DNA from: Treponema sp. UBA4267
Lineage (GTDB): Bacteria > Spirochaetota > Spirochaetia > Treponematales > Treponemataceae
Reading direction: 5' to 3'
Assembly: GCA_002395155.1 (NCBI GenBank)
Contig: DGWD01000006.1
Location: 37,060-101,059 of the forward strand
DNA: 64,000 nucleotides
Shown: positions 14,779 to 23,146 of the stretch, one piece after another
Numbering within the stretch: position 1 is the first letter of the stretch
Layout of the letters: each line of letters opens with the position of its first letter
The notes under the pieces: generated by a model
The model's input: the letters and a program-made list of their open reading frames with translations, nothing else
Databases searched by the model: none
What the model was told of the DNA's origin: nothing
Program-made: the position numbers and the translations under genes

Positions 14779-17079
14779 ATGGTCGAATTATTAGCTCCTG
14801 CGGGAAATATTGAATCATTGGAAGCCGCTATTGGTGAAGGTGCTGATGCGGTATATTTAGGTCTCAAAAGTTTTAACGCACGTATGCGAACTACAAATTT
14901 TGCATGGAATCAGTTTGAGGCAACCGTTGAAACTCTGCATCGCCAGAATAAAAAGGTTTATGTTACTGTAAACACAGTTAGCGAAGAAAGAGAAACAGAA
15001 AGATTGTATCGTTTTTTGTCTTATTTAAATGAGGTTGGCCCAGATGGTTTAATTGTGCAAGATTATGCAATTATGCGTATGGCCCAGGAGTTTTTCCCAA
15101 ATCTGGAATTGCATGCATCTACCCAGATGAATGTTGAATCGACAAATGCTGTTCGACTGCTTCAGAAGAACGGTGTTAAACGCATAGTTTTGGCTCGTGA
15201 ACTCGGTCTGGAAGAAATTCAGAAAATCAAAAATGAAACAGGGGCTGAGCTTGAAGTATTTGTCCATGGTGCCCTTTGTGTAAGCGAAAGTGGTCTTTGT
15301 CTTTTTTCAAGTTTTCTGGGTGGTAAATCTGCTAACCGTGGTATGTGTACTCAGGCCTGTCGTCGTTTTTATACAGCAGAAGTTCCTGGTGGAATTAAAC
15401 AGGGCTATTATTTTTCTCCTTGCGATTTACAGCTTCTGGAGCAGATTCCTTCTTTAATTGAGGCTGGAGTAGATTCTTTTAAGATTGAAGGTCGAATGAA
15501 GAGTGCTGAATATGTTGGTACTGTAGTTTCGGCTTATCGTTATGTAATCGATCATTATCAGGAAGATAGAAAGGGTGCAATTGCCACTGGTAAACGAATT
15601 TTAGCAGGAGATTTTGCCCGTTCAAAAACTACTTACTGGTATGGTTTTAAATCTCTGGAAGAAGGTGTAAATAATGCAGCTGCTAAGATTTTGAATCCAG
15701 ACCAGGCTGGTGGAACAGGTATTTATCTTGGAAAAATTGCTGCTACAAAACCTGCTGAAAAGGACTTGGTATTAGCTATTCGCGAAAGTCTTCCAGAAGA
15801 TGCTACTCCTGAACAAAAAAATATACAGATGGCATGTCTTAAAGGTGGATCTTATGATCCAGATCCAGGTGATTCAATCCGTATTCATCGTAAAGATGAT
15901 ACTGGTCGCGTGAGCCATAAAATTCGTACTGTAGAAATAGATGAAGACTCTGGAAAACGCTGGTTAGATATTCCAGGAGGTTTTTCTGTTGGTGATGAAG
16001 TTTATCTTCTTCAGATTAAGGCCGGTACAAAACGCTATAACCGTGTTTTGCCTGGTGATTTAGGGAAATACAGAAAGCAACCAAAGGACGAAAGACTTCC
16101 AATTTTGGATTTAACACCGGTGAAGGAGAAGGAATTAGATTACTTCCCAGAAGGTATTTATGTTCAGGTTTCTTCTATAGCTGATGTTTTTGCCGTTCAG
16201 GGATTAAAACCTGTAAGAATGATAATAGAGTATAATCACGAAACTGCATATGATCTTTTGAACCATAAAACTGTTTTGCCTTTTTCAAAAAAACAGATTT
16301 ACATTTCCTTGGATCCATTCTGTTCTTCCGCTCAAGAAGATCAGCTTAAGTCGGAATTAGAGCAGCTTATTGCAGATGGTTATTATAATTTTGTTGCAAA
16401 TAACCTTGCTCATATTCAAATGCTTAAGGGGCAGAAGGTTCATGTAATTGCCGGTCCATACTTATACACCTTTAATCGCTGGGCAGTCAGCTGGCTTGAA
16501 AACCAAAATATTGGTGCATTTATTATGCCTTATGAGAACTCAAGAAGAAACCTTGAAGCAACTTATGAAGCAGATGTTCGTAGTCGAGTTCTTGTTCCTG
16601 TTTTTGCATATCCTGCTCTTTTCCGCATGCGTTTTAAGTTGCCAGACGACTATGATTTTACCTATTTTGAAGATAAAGAATCTAAGACATTTAAGGTAAA
16701 TTCTACCCAGGACGGTTCTTTTGTAATGCCGGAAGAACCTTTCTCAATTCTGGATAAGACTAATTTTATTACCCAGGCTGGTTTTAAACGACTTTTAATA
16801 GATTTCTCAAAAACAAAAGTTAATAGAAGTCAGATTAAGGCCGTTACAACTTCAATGGTTAAGGGACAACCTCTCCCAGATATTTCTAGATTTAACTGGA
16901 AGGATGGATTCTATAATCCACAGCAGATAGAGGACTATAAAGCCGCCAATGAAAGGGCAGCACAGGCCAAGGCTGCAGGTAAGAATCCACGAAAGGCAAA
17001 TCGCCCCGCCGCTTCTAAATCTTATTCCAGCAAAAACACTGGAAATAGAAGACCTGTAAAGCGGAAGGGCGGACGATAG
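14779..17079 (+). CDS. U32 family protein, RlhA-like (predicted rRNA hydroxylation factor)
   Basis: The 766-residue protein has the U32 core: LLAPAGNIESLEAAIGEGADAVYLG at the N-terminus, the HGALC...SGLCLFSSFLGG...GMCTQACRR region (about 163-195) with four cysteines that hold an Fe-S cluster in the family, and FKIEGRMKSAEYVGTVV. Members once called collagenases include RlhA (23S rRNA C2501 hydroxylation) and TrhP (tRNA). The long second half (DUF3656-like region) favours RlhA over the ~450-residue TrhP. The last ~60 residues are basic and low-complexity, an unusual tail that could bind RNA. It stands alone, convergent with ssb seven bases on. Confidence 0.75.
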   Translation: MVELLAPAGNIESLEAAIGEGADAVYLGLKSFNARMRTTNFAWNQFEATVETLHRQNKKVYVTVNTVSEERETERLYRFLSYLNEVGPDGLIVQDYAIMRMAQEFFPNLELHASTQMNVESTNAVRLLQKNGVKRIVLARELGLEEIQKIKNETGAELEVFVHGALCVSESGLCLFSSFLGGKSANRGMCTQACRRFYTAEVPGGIKQGYYFSPCDLQLLEQIPSLIEAGVDSFKIEGRMKSAEYVGTVVSAYRYVIDHYQEDRKGAIATGKRILAGDFARSKTTYWYGFKSLEEGVNNAAAKILNPDQAGGTGIYLGKIAATKPAEKDLVLAIRESLPEDATPEQKNIQMACLKGGSYDPDPGDSIRIHRKDDTGRVSHKIRTVEIDEDSGKRWLDIPGGFSVGDEVYLLQIKAGTKRYNRVLPGDLGKYRKQPKDERLPILDLTPVKEKELDYFPEGIYVQVSSIADVFAVQGLKPVRMIIEYNHETAYDLLNHKTVLPFSKKQIYISLDPFCSSAQEDQLKSELEQLIADGYYNFVANNLAHIQMLKGQKVHVIAGPYLYTFNRWAVSWLENQNIGAFIMPYENSRRNLEATYEADVRSRVLVPVFAYPALFRMRFKLPDDYDFTYFEDKESKTFKVNSTQDGSFVMPEEPFSILDKTNFITQAGFKRLLIDFSKTKVNRSQIKAVTTSMVKGQPLPDISRFNWKDGFYNPQQIEDYKAANERAAQAKAAGKNPRKANRPAASKSYSSKNTGNRRPVKRKGGR

Positions 17080-17085
17080 CCTGAC

Positions 17086-17505
17086 CTAGAAGACAGCTAC
17101 AGCTTCTTCTTTTTCCTGAACCGACTGACTGGTTTTTGCATCAGCACTTTCTACAGATTTCTCTTCCGCTTTTGCATAAACCGGTTTGTATTCAATATGT
17201 TCAGCCACAACGAATACTTTACTTTGGATTTTGTTCTCTGAATCTTTCCACACGTTTTGCTTAAGTCGTCCAACTACCCGAATACCTCTACCTTTTTTAG
17301 CTTTTTTTTCACAATATTCAGCAGTTTTACCGTAAGCTTCAACATCGAAATAAGAAACTTCCTCAACACCCTCGTCATTTTTGTTCTTATAAAAGCGATT
17401 CACACCCATAGTAAAGTTACAAACTTTGAAGCCCTCTACAGGTTCCGACAAAACCGAATCTTTTACAAGATTCCCTTCCAGAATAATAGAATTCAACTGG
17501 TTCAT
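17086..17505 (-). CDS. ssb: Single-stranded DNA-binding protein (SSB-like)
   Basis: SSB coats single-stranded DNA in replication, repair and recombination. The start is the ATG at 17505, preceded by AGAGGTG eight bases upstream; the open frame extends further upstream (to 17622) but without a site. The 139-residue product is one OB fold (SIILEGNLVKD ... FTMGVNRFYKN ... YFDVEAYGKTAEYC ... IRVVGRLKQNVW) and a short acidic tail. The tail ends EEAVAVF, not the usual DDDIPF that recruits partners, and the gene is not in the common rpsF-ssb-rpsR setting, so this may be a second, specialised SSB. Confidence 0.8.
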   Translation of the reverse strand: MNQLNSIILEGNLVKDSVLSEPVEGFKVCNFTMGVNRFYKNKNDEGVEEVSYFDVEAYGKTAEYCEKKAKKGRGIRVVGRLKQNVWKDSENKIQSKVFVVAEHIEYKPVYAKAEEKSVESADAKTSQSVQEKEEAVAVF

Positions 17506-17640
17506 TAAAAACACCTCTTTCACATAAAAAGTTAGGATGACTGGCCAGATTATCATCACAAGGGGAAAAACCTTGCATATATATAATTTCCAAGATGTGT
17601 TAAAAAAGGAAATGAAAAGCAAAAAAAAATGAAAAAAAAT

Positions 17641-17671
17641 AAAAAAAAACTCGTTTCGCTGGGGAAACGAG
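17641..17671 (-). terminator. Intrinsic terminator of the 648-residue orphan gene
   Basis: On the minus strand GCTCGTTTC...GAAACGAGT forms an 8-bp stem followed by nine T. It ends the gene at 17693-19639 and separates it from ssb. Confidence 0.8.
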
Positions 17672-17692
17672 CTTAAAACCTTATAAAAAACT

Positions 17693-19639
17693 CTATCTTT
17701 TGTCTGAAAAGTTACTTACCAGCCTTAAAATGTAAAGGGTTACATATTCGGTAAGGGCTTTTTCTTCGTTTATTTTTTGCATGTTTGGAGTTTTTACCAA
17801 AGTTTTTGCAAGGTTTTCTACACGTTCGCGGGTAAAACTTGTAGCACTCAAAGTTTTTACAACACGTCTTGTGTAATCGCGGATTAAAGAATTTACGTCT
17901 TCTATAAGATTATTGTAGGCTTCTTTGGAAATCATTTTGTTCCATTGTTTTGTAAGGAAGTTCAATTCACGGTCCAAAGTTGAGCCTTCTGGAATTAAGT
18001 CTTTTGTAATATCCTTTGCGGCACTGGCCAGGGCTTCGGTTTTACTAACTGGTTTGGCAGATGATTTTTTAGAGTTAGATGAGTCGCCATCTTCATCATC
18101 TAAAATATCGTCAATGCTTGTGGTTTTTGAGCTTGATGTATAAGCTTTCTTTTCCAGGAGTTTTTCCTTTTTTCTTGTGTTGAAGAAAGAAATTAACCAG
18201 GAAAGTACAGGAATTGTGTATATAAATGGCAGACGAGATTTAGCATTTGCTAATATTTTTGAGTTTTTGAGCAAAAGTAAATCGCTGTAGTTCATAAGTT
18301 TTCCGTTTACAAATAAATGAAAGCCATCCATAGTTTCATCATCATCTTTTTCATAAGCAAGCAGGTTGATGAAGTTTGCGTTTAAAAGAGCGTACAGAAC
18401 TGGCGATTGTTTTTCTACAAGTTCGTGTAGGCAGGCTTCGAATTCTGAGGCATTGGTCATTTCTGGAAGTTTTTCGTAATTCAAAAGGGATTTGTACCAG
18501 ACTTCTTCCAGTTCCTGTTCAATAGAACCGTGTGCTTCGTTACAAAGGCGTACAATTACCTGTATAACCTTTTTTTTGTAAATGTAATAACGGGTTCCTG
18601 ATTCTACTTTGAAGATGAGGAGAGGAGGAAGTTGGTTTGCATCTCCATCTGTAGTCATCCTTTGTAAAAATTCTTTTAAGTCGTCTTCGCTGTATTTTCC
18701 GTAAAGCAGGCGGCCGTTCTGGTCATGGAACTTTAAGATTTGATTCATTGAGAAGAAGAATGGGGCTTTTGCAAGTTCAGTTTCCAGTTCCTTAAGGGCT
18801 TCGCTACGTATATGTTCTGCCTGGAATTTTTCTTTAAGATATGTTGAATTTGTTTCCAGAATTTGTATGGCTTGCAAAATATTTGTGTCTTCTATAGTAC
18901 GATCCTGAATCTTTTCTAAATCCTGGCGTATAAGATAAAGGGCCTGGTTCCAGATGTAGTAATCGTCTCCATCATTAAAATCTGCATACATGTAGTTTTC
19001 AGTATCAACAAAGGTGGAGTAGAAATTTCTGATTGAGATTTCTTTTGTTGGATTAGTACTTCTTAATTTTTTAAGGTAGTAATCGTGGAATTCTTCTTTT
19101 TTGAGAATTTTTCGGATTTTCTGCTGGGCTGTATCTAAAAGTACCTTGATTGGAACGCAGGCAGGAAGCAGCATGGAAGGTATGTCACGGCTAAAATCCA
19201 AAATATACAAAAGTGGAGATTTGCTAGTGTCTTTGTTCATTATTTCAGGTATGTATTGATTAGCAACCTTATGTTCCAGTACATTTACAGGAAATAATTT
19301 TGGCAAATCAGAAAGGACAGGATAGAGTACAGAATCGTTTTTAAGCATTTCCTTAAACTGATTGGCATATTTCATGGCGAAAAAAGAAACTGAGACAATT
19401 GTTTTTTTGTTGTTTGCATTAATAACAGCTACAAGGTGTTTTTCTGAAAGTCCTTGAAGTTCTGCTGATAAAGTGGAAGATGGGTCTCCCAGGTATTTTA
19501 CTAGTTCAGATTGTTCTTCTACATGGTGTTCTGCGTATTTTTTGATATAGCTGCAGAAATCTCTTAAATCGATAAAAGGAGATTTTTGTTTTTCTGAATA
19601 GTATCTGATAATTGAACTTAAATTTGATGTTGTTGCCAT
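17693..19639 (-). CDS. Conserved-looking protein of unknown function, 648 residues
   Basis: I do not recognise this protein. It has no signal peptide and is mostly charged and helical. One hydrophobic stretch near residue 475-485 (PFIYTIPVLSWLISFF) could touch the membrane; a low-complexity Ser/Asp/Lys linker follows at about 497-535, and a helical C-terminal part of ~110 residues ends the protein. Size and layout recall the other large orphan at 45107-47050, but no clear sequence similarity was seen by eye. It is a single-gene unit with its own terminator. Probably a spirochaete-specific cytoplasmic or membrane-bound protein. Confidence 0.6.
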   Translation of the reverse strand: MATTSNLSSIIRYYSEKQKSPFIDLRDFCSYIKKYAEHHVEEQSELVKYLGDPSSTLSAELQGLSEKHLVAVINANNKKTIVSVSFFAMKYANQFKEMLKNDSVLYPVLSDLPKLFPVNVLEHKVANQYIPEIMNKDTSKSPLLYILDFSRDIPSMLLPACVPIKVLLDTAQQKIRKILKKEEFHDYYLKKLRSTNPTKEISIRNFYSTFVDTENYMYADFNDGDDYYIWNQALYLIRQDLEKIQDRTIEDTNILQAIQILETNSTYLKEKFQAEHIRSEALKELETELAKAPFFFSMNQILKFHDQNGRLLYGKYSEDDLKEFLQRMTTDGDANQLPPLLIFKVESGTRYYIYKKKVIQVIVRLCNEAHGSIEQELEEVWYKSLLNYEKLPEMTNASEFEACLHELVEKQSPVLYALLNANFINLLAYEKDDDETMDGFHLFVNGKLMNYSDLLLLKNSKILANAKSRLPFIYTIPVLSWLISFFNTRKKEKLLEKKAYTSSSKTTSIDDILDDEDGDSSNSKKSSAKPVSKTEALASAAKDITKDLIPEGSTLDRELNFLTKQWNKMISKEAYNNLIEDVNSLIRDYTRRVVKTLSATSFTRERVENLAKTLVKTPNMQKINEEKALTEYVTLYILRLVSNFSDKR

Positions 19640-19646
19640 TATTTTT

Positions 19647-19695
19647 CCCTAAACCCTATTATAAATTATCGGTTTTATTAAAACAAGGTTTAGGG
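19647..19695. repeat. Inverted repeat CCCTAAACC / GGTTTAGGG
   Basis: Nine-base perfect arms 31 bases apart lie between the 648-residue orphan and the DUF4097 gene. The arm sequence resembles the TTTAGGGTTT hairpin of the dispersed repeats, but the second hairpin of that element is absent. Confidence 0.45.
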
Positions 19696-19711
19696 GGTAA
19701 GGTGGAGAATT

Positions 19712-20473
19712 TTACTCTACAGAAACAGCACCAACATTAGTTGTAGCATTGATTTCTTTAGAGCCAGGAACAGAACGTTTATAGCTGTGTTTATAGCTAT
19801 TGTCGTCAATTCTAACTTCTCCAACGTCAGTTTCAACATCAAGACTATATTCAGAAATTCCATTGCGAGTTTTGATTAAGATTTCGCCAACGTTTGTTTC
19901 TGTATCAAGTGTTTTGAAGTCCATGTTTTTAACTGAAATGCTACCTACATTTATTTCTACATCAATGTTTTCGCAGTCAAAGTTTTTTAGCATTATTGAA
20001 CCAACGTTTACATTAATGTCTGTAGATGACAGTTTCGTTTGTGCAGGAAGGGTAAGAATAAGCTTACAATGGTTATTTCCATGTAAACGGCCTTTTACAT
20101 TCTGGTTAATTTTTAGAAGTCCGTTTGAAACTTCAAAAGCAGGCTTGAGTTTTTCCTTGTTGAAGGCACATTCAAGATGATAGTCGGAACCTTCTTTGAT
20201 TGTAAGTTCCATTATATTTCCTTCAAGTTTGATTTTAGAAAATTCATCTAAGCTTGTATTAATGTTTTTTTGACCTTTTATTGAGTCAGAAGATGAGTCT
20301 TCGTTCCATTCAAAGTCATCATCTTCATCATCATAGTCAGAAAAGAATTCTTTTATTTGAGTCTTAAAATCGCCGTATTCATTTTTGAATTGCTTAACAT
20401 AATGGTAACTTGAAAAAATAATAACAAAAAGTGTAATTGTCCAAATTATTATCAGATATGTTTTTTTGTTCAT
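19712..20473 (-). CDS. DUF4097-type beta-repeat protein with N-terminal membrane anchor
   Basis: The 253-residue product starts with one membrane helix (TYLIIIWTITLFVIIFSSY), then an acidic Asp/Glu/Ser linker (about 40-65), then a repeating beta pattern in which VNVGSI / TNVGEI / TDVGEVRI / TNVGAVSVE recur about every 20 residues. That pattern is typical of DUF4097, a probable right-handed beta-helix. It is the last gene of the PadR-HAAS-DUF4097 operon, a combination common in Firmicutes and linked to envelope responses. Its molecular job is not known. Confidence 0.75.
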   Translation of the reverse strand: MNKKTYLIIIWTITLFVIIFSSYHYVKQFKNEYGDFKTQIKEFFSDYDDEDDDFEWNEDSSSDSIKGQKNINTSLDEFSKIKLEGNIMELTIKEGSDYHLECAFNKEKLKPAFEVSNGLLKINQNVKGRLHGNNHCKLILTLPAQTKLSSTDINVNVGSIMLKNFDCENIDVEINVGSISVKNMDFKTLDTETNVGEILIKTRNGISEYSLDVETDVGEVRIDDNSYKHSYKRSVPGSKEINATTNVGAVSVE

Positions 20474-20503
20474 AATAATTCTCCTTTTTAAGCTTCTTTA
20501 TCT

Positions 20504-21466
20504 TTATTGTTCTTCAGAACTTGTAAAAACAGCCTTTAAGATTGCAGCAAGAGCTGCCGCAATTGGCCATATAAGCCAGGTATATGCCCATTCTGCTGTG
20601 ATGAAGCTAACACAAAGATATATACAGCTTACAGTTGGCCAGTAAGCCGACATAATTGCTTTAAGTTTTTTATTTGAATACTGAGTTTCCATATCTTTCT
20701 CCTTGAATACAGTTTCTTTTTCCAGATTTAATAATTTTTCGTATGAATGTTTAATTTTATTGCTGGAAACAATAAGGAATACACCGGCACCTACGAAGAT
20801 AAAGAGCAGGGCATCTGCAAGGTCTTCTAAAGGGCCAGTGGAATGTACTATGCTTGAAGGCAGTACACACAAAACACAGAGTAAAACACCAATAGAAAGT
20901 CTTACGCTGTAAGATGATGTGTATTCTCTTTTTGCATTGATAACATAATCTTTTCCAATTGCATCTAATGTACATGCTTCCTGCTTAAGGAACTTAAAAT
21001 CTTCGAGTCTTGAAGATGCCATAATAAAGAACATAATTGCTACAGCCAGAATCAAGAAAAGGCAAATAACGCCCAAAGAGTCATTCTTTAAAACATCTCC
21101 AAAAAAGATTGGTCCAACAGGGCAGCAGATACATAGCATAATTGCAGTAGCGTTCATATAGGCAGAAATTCTCTTTGCTTCCAGGTATTTTTTAATTTCG
21201 TCAAAAGTTACCTTGCGGCGATTAATTTGTTCGTTTCGGCTTGTAACAATGATGTCCTTAATACCAAGATCATCAGCAAGGTCTTCAAGATTACCAAATT
21301 CCGAAATTACAGTTCCCACAGCTTCGTTTTCGGTTTTTCCTTCGCGAATTAATTCTGTGTATTTATCTTCCATCATTTGAAAAAGTTCAGATTTAGCACG
21401 TAAAACTTTTTCTGTTTGTGGTAAATTTCTAAACATTGCTTCTAAATAATTTTTAATAGTTTCCAT
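20504..21466 (-). CDS. HAAS / permease-prefix-domain membrane protein
   Basis: The 320-residue product begins with ~75 residues of the HAAS (permease prefix, DUF1700-like) type: NYLEAMFRNLPQT...EDKYTELIREGKTENEAVGTVISEFGNLEDLA, a small helical signalling domain commonly encoded beside PadR regulators. Then follow about six membrane helices in three pairs with short loops. It is the middle gene of the PadR operon, 27 bases after padR. It may sense or act on the membrane, but no catalytic residues are seen. Confidence 0.75.
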   Translation of the reverse strand: METIKNYLEAMFRNLPQTEKVLRAKSELFQMMEDKYTELIREGKTENEAVGTVISEFGNLEDLADDLGIKDIIVTSRNEQINRRKVTFDEIKKYLEAKRISAYMNATAIMLCICCPVGPIFFGDVLKNDSLGVICLFLILAVAIMFFIMASSRLEDFKFLKQEACTLDAIGKDYVINAKREYTSSYSVRLSIGVLLCVLCVLPSSIVHSTGPLEDLADALLFIFVGAGVFLIVSSNKIKHSYEKLLNLEKETVFKEKDMETQYSNKKLKAIMSAYWPTVSCIYLCVSFITAEWAYTWLIWPIAAALAAILKAVFTSSEEQ

Positions 21467-21493
21467 AACTCTTCCTCAATTATCCTCTTTCAT

Positions 21494-21823
21494 TTATTTT
21501 TCGATAAATTTTTCCACAACCTCTTTTGTGAGGTGCCATTCTTCACACTTTTCCTTGTAATAACTCTTTCCTTTTTCGGTGATACGGTAATAAGTTCTTT
21601 TCTTTCCTGTTTCTGCCATTTGGGAATAGGATTCAATGTATCCATTATCTTCCATTCGTGTAAAAGCAGAATAAAGGGTTGTTTCCTTTATTACATATTT
21701 TTCCTCGGATAAGGCCTTTATTTCCTTGGAAATTTCGTACCCGTAAGAAGGACTTTTTGAGAGCAAGTACAAGATCATTGTGTCGTTATAACCCCGTATA
21801 ACATCACTACTGATTGATACCAT
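21494..21823 (-). CDS. PadR family transcriptional regulator
   Basis: A 109-residue winged-helix repressor of the PadR subfamily 2 size. The DNA-binding domain is clear: LYLLSKSPSYGYEISKEIKAL, then TTLYSAFTRMEDNGYIESY, then RTYYRITEKGKSYY. It has a GGAGG ribosome binding site, a consensus promoter and a perfect palindrome just behind the -10 box, so it very likely represses its own operon (HAAS and DUF4097 proteins). The inducer is unknown; PadR proteins of this type often answer to membrane-active compounds. Confidence 0.85.
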   Translation of the reverse strand: MVSISSDVIRGYNDTMILYLLSKSPSYGYEISKEIKALSEEKYVIKETTLYSAFTRMEDNGYIESYSQMAETGKKRTYYRITEKGKSYYKEKCEEWHLTKEVVEKFIEK

Positions 21824-21875
21824 CGCTTTATCCTCCGACAGTCGTTGCTTTGTCAGGCGATGTAACGTCTGTCGT

Positions 21876-21923
21876 ACTACGTCTGACGTAGTAAAATATA
21901 ACGCAGGAATGTTTATATGTCAA
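21876..21923 (-). promoter_or_regulatory. PadR operon promoter with palindromic operator
   Basis: On the minus strand: TTGACA (21918-21923), 17 bases, TATATT (21895-21900), a near-perfect sigma-70 promoter. Two bases downstream is the palindrome ACTACGTC-A-GACGTAGT (21876-21892), covering the expected transcription start. Further GACGT-like half sites follow in the leader (about 21845-21872). Confidence 0.85.
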
Positions 21924-21931
21924 CAACTTAA

Positions 21932-21960
21932 TTGAAATAAATAATAGAAAAGCATAAAAT
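21932..21960 (+). promoter_or_regulatory. hisC promoter, leaderless geometry
   Basis: TTGAAA (21932-21937), exactly 17 bases, TAAAAT (21955-21960). The expected transcription start is at about 21967, which is itself the second in-frame ATG of hisC. It is divergent from the PadR promoter. Confidence 0.65.
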
Positions 21961-21966
21961 ATGATT

Positions 21967-23124
21967 ATGATAGTTTCTAATCGTATGAAAGGCCTGCATC
22001 CTTATGTTCCAGGAGAGCAGCCAAAAGACCGTGTTTATATAAAACTTAATGCTAACGAAAATCCTTATGCTCCAAGTCCAAAGGTTAATAAGGCTCTTAT
22101 AGATTTTGTTCAGTCGCATCCAGAAAAAATGGGACTTTATCCTGACCCAGATTCCACTGAACTGCATGCCGCAATTGCTGATATGCTTAATCAGTGTGGT
22201 GGAGTTCTTTGTAGGGCAAAGGTTGATGGTGATAAAGTTACTCCATCAGAAAAAGATAAAATTCCTTTTACCGTAACTCCTGATATGATTTACACAGGAA
22301 ATGGTTCTGATGAGGTTTTGTCTTTTGTTTTTTATGCCTTTTTTGATTCTGGAAAAAAGTTTGTTATGCCAGAGTTTACTTATTCCTTCTATCCTGTTTA
22401 TGCAGGCTTTTACAATATTCCAATGGATACTGTTCCTCTTAAAGAAGACTGGAGCCTGGATGTAGAAGAAATGCTTAAAAGGGCAAAGAGTGATAAGGGA
22501 GGCATAATTTTTGCCAATCCGAACGCACCTACCGGCCTGGGCCTTACTCGTAATCAGGTAAGAGAAATGCTTTCTAAGGCAAGTTCTGATGAAATTTTTA
22601 TAGTTGATGAAGCCTATGTGGATTTTGGCGGTGAGTCTTGTATTCCTCTTCTTAAGGATTTTAAGAATTTGGTAATTGTAAGAACTTTTTCTAAATCTCT
22701 TTGCGGGGCAGGACAGAGACTTGGTTATATTGTAGCAAATCCAGAACTGGTGAACATTGTTACAACTGTAAAAAACTCAGTTAATCACTTTCCAATTGAC
22801 GCTCTTTCTCAGGTTTCTGGAAAGGCTGCCTGTACTGATGTTGCTTACTATGTAGAAACTTCTAAAAAGGTTGTAGAGGAAAGAGACAAGTTCTACGATT
22901 TCTTAAGTGAAAATGGCTTTTATGTAATAAAGAGTCAGACTAACTTTTTGTTTGCAAAACATCCTTCTATTTCTGGAGAAGAACTTTATAAAATGATAAA
23001 GAATGAGGGGCTCTTAATCAGACACTTTGCAACACCTGGAATTGAAAACTTTGTTAGAATTTCAATTGGTTCAAAGGAACAGATGCAGGCCTTAAAAGAG
23101 GCTTTTGAAAAAGTTATTAAATAG
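21967..23124 (+). CDS. hisC: Histidinol-phosphate aminotransferase
   Basis: HisC is a PLP enzyme (fold type I) of histidine biosynthesis that converts imidazole acetol phosphate to histidinol phosphate. Visible motifs are the substrate-binding KLNANENPY, GNGSDEVL, ANPNAPTGLGL, DEAYVDFGG, and the PLP lysine in FSKSLCGAGQRLGY. Length (385 residues from this start) is a little above average because of an insert near residues 75-95. The start at 21967 is preferred over the ATG at 21961 because the latter directly abuts the -10 box. No other his genes are nearby. The related aromatic aminotransferases cannot be fully excluded. Confidence 0.85.
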   Translation: MIVSNRMKGLHPYVPGEQPKDRVYIKLNANENPYAPSPKVNKALIDFVQSHPEKMGLYPDPDSTELHAAIADMLNQCGGVLCRAKVDGDKVTPSEKDKIPFTVTPDMIYTGNGSDEVLSFVFYAFFDSGKKFVMPEFTYSFYPVYAGFYNIPMDTVPLKEDWSLDVEEMLKRAKSDKGGIIFANPNAPTGLGLTRNQVREMLSKASSDEIFIVDEAYVDFGGESCIPLLKDFKNLVIVRTFSKSLCGAGQRLGYIVANPELVNIVTTVKNSVNHFPIDALSQVSGKAACTDVAYYVETSKKVVEERDKFYDFLSENGFYVIKSQTNFLFAKHPSISGEELYKMIKNEGLLIRHFATPGIENFVRISIGSKEQMQALKEAFEKVIK

Positions 23125-23146
23125 AAAGATTTAAGGAGAAGCTGAT

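Noticed and set aside
17506..17622. N-terminal extension of the SSB-like protein
   Set aside because: The extension is not OB-fold-like and the AGAGGTG site precedes the ATG at 17505.
19647..19695. Fourth copy of the dispersed repeat
   Set aside because: Only an arm resembling TTTAGGG is shared; the GTCAAGG hairpin and the CGACGTAT end are missing, and it is not behind a terminator T-tract.
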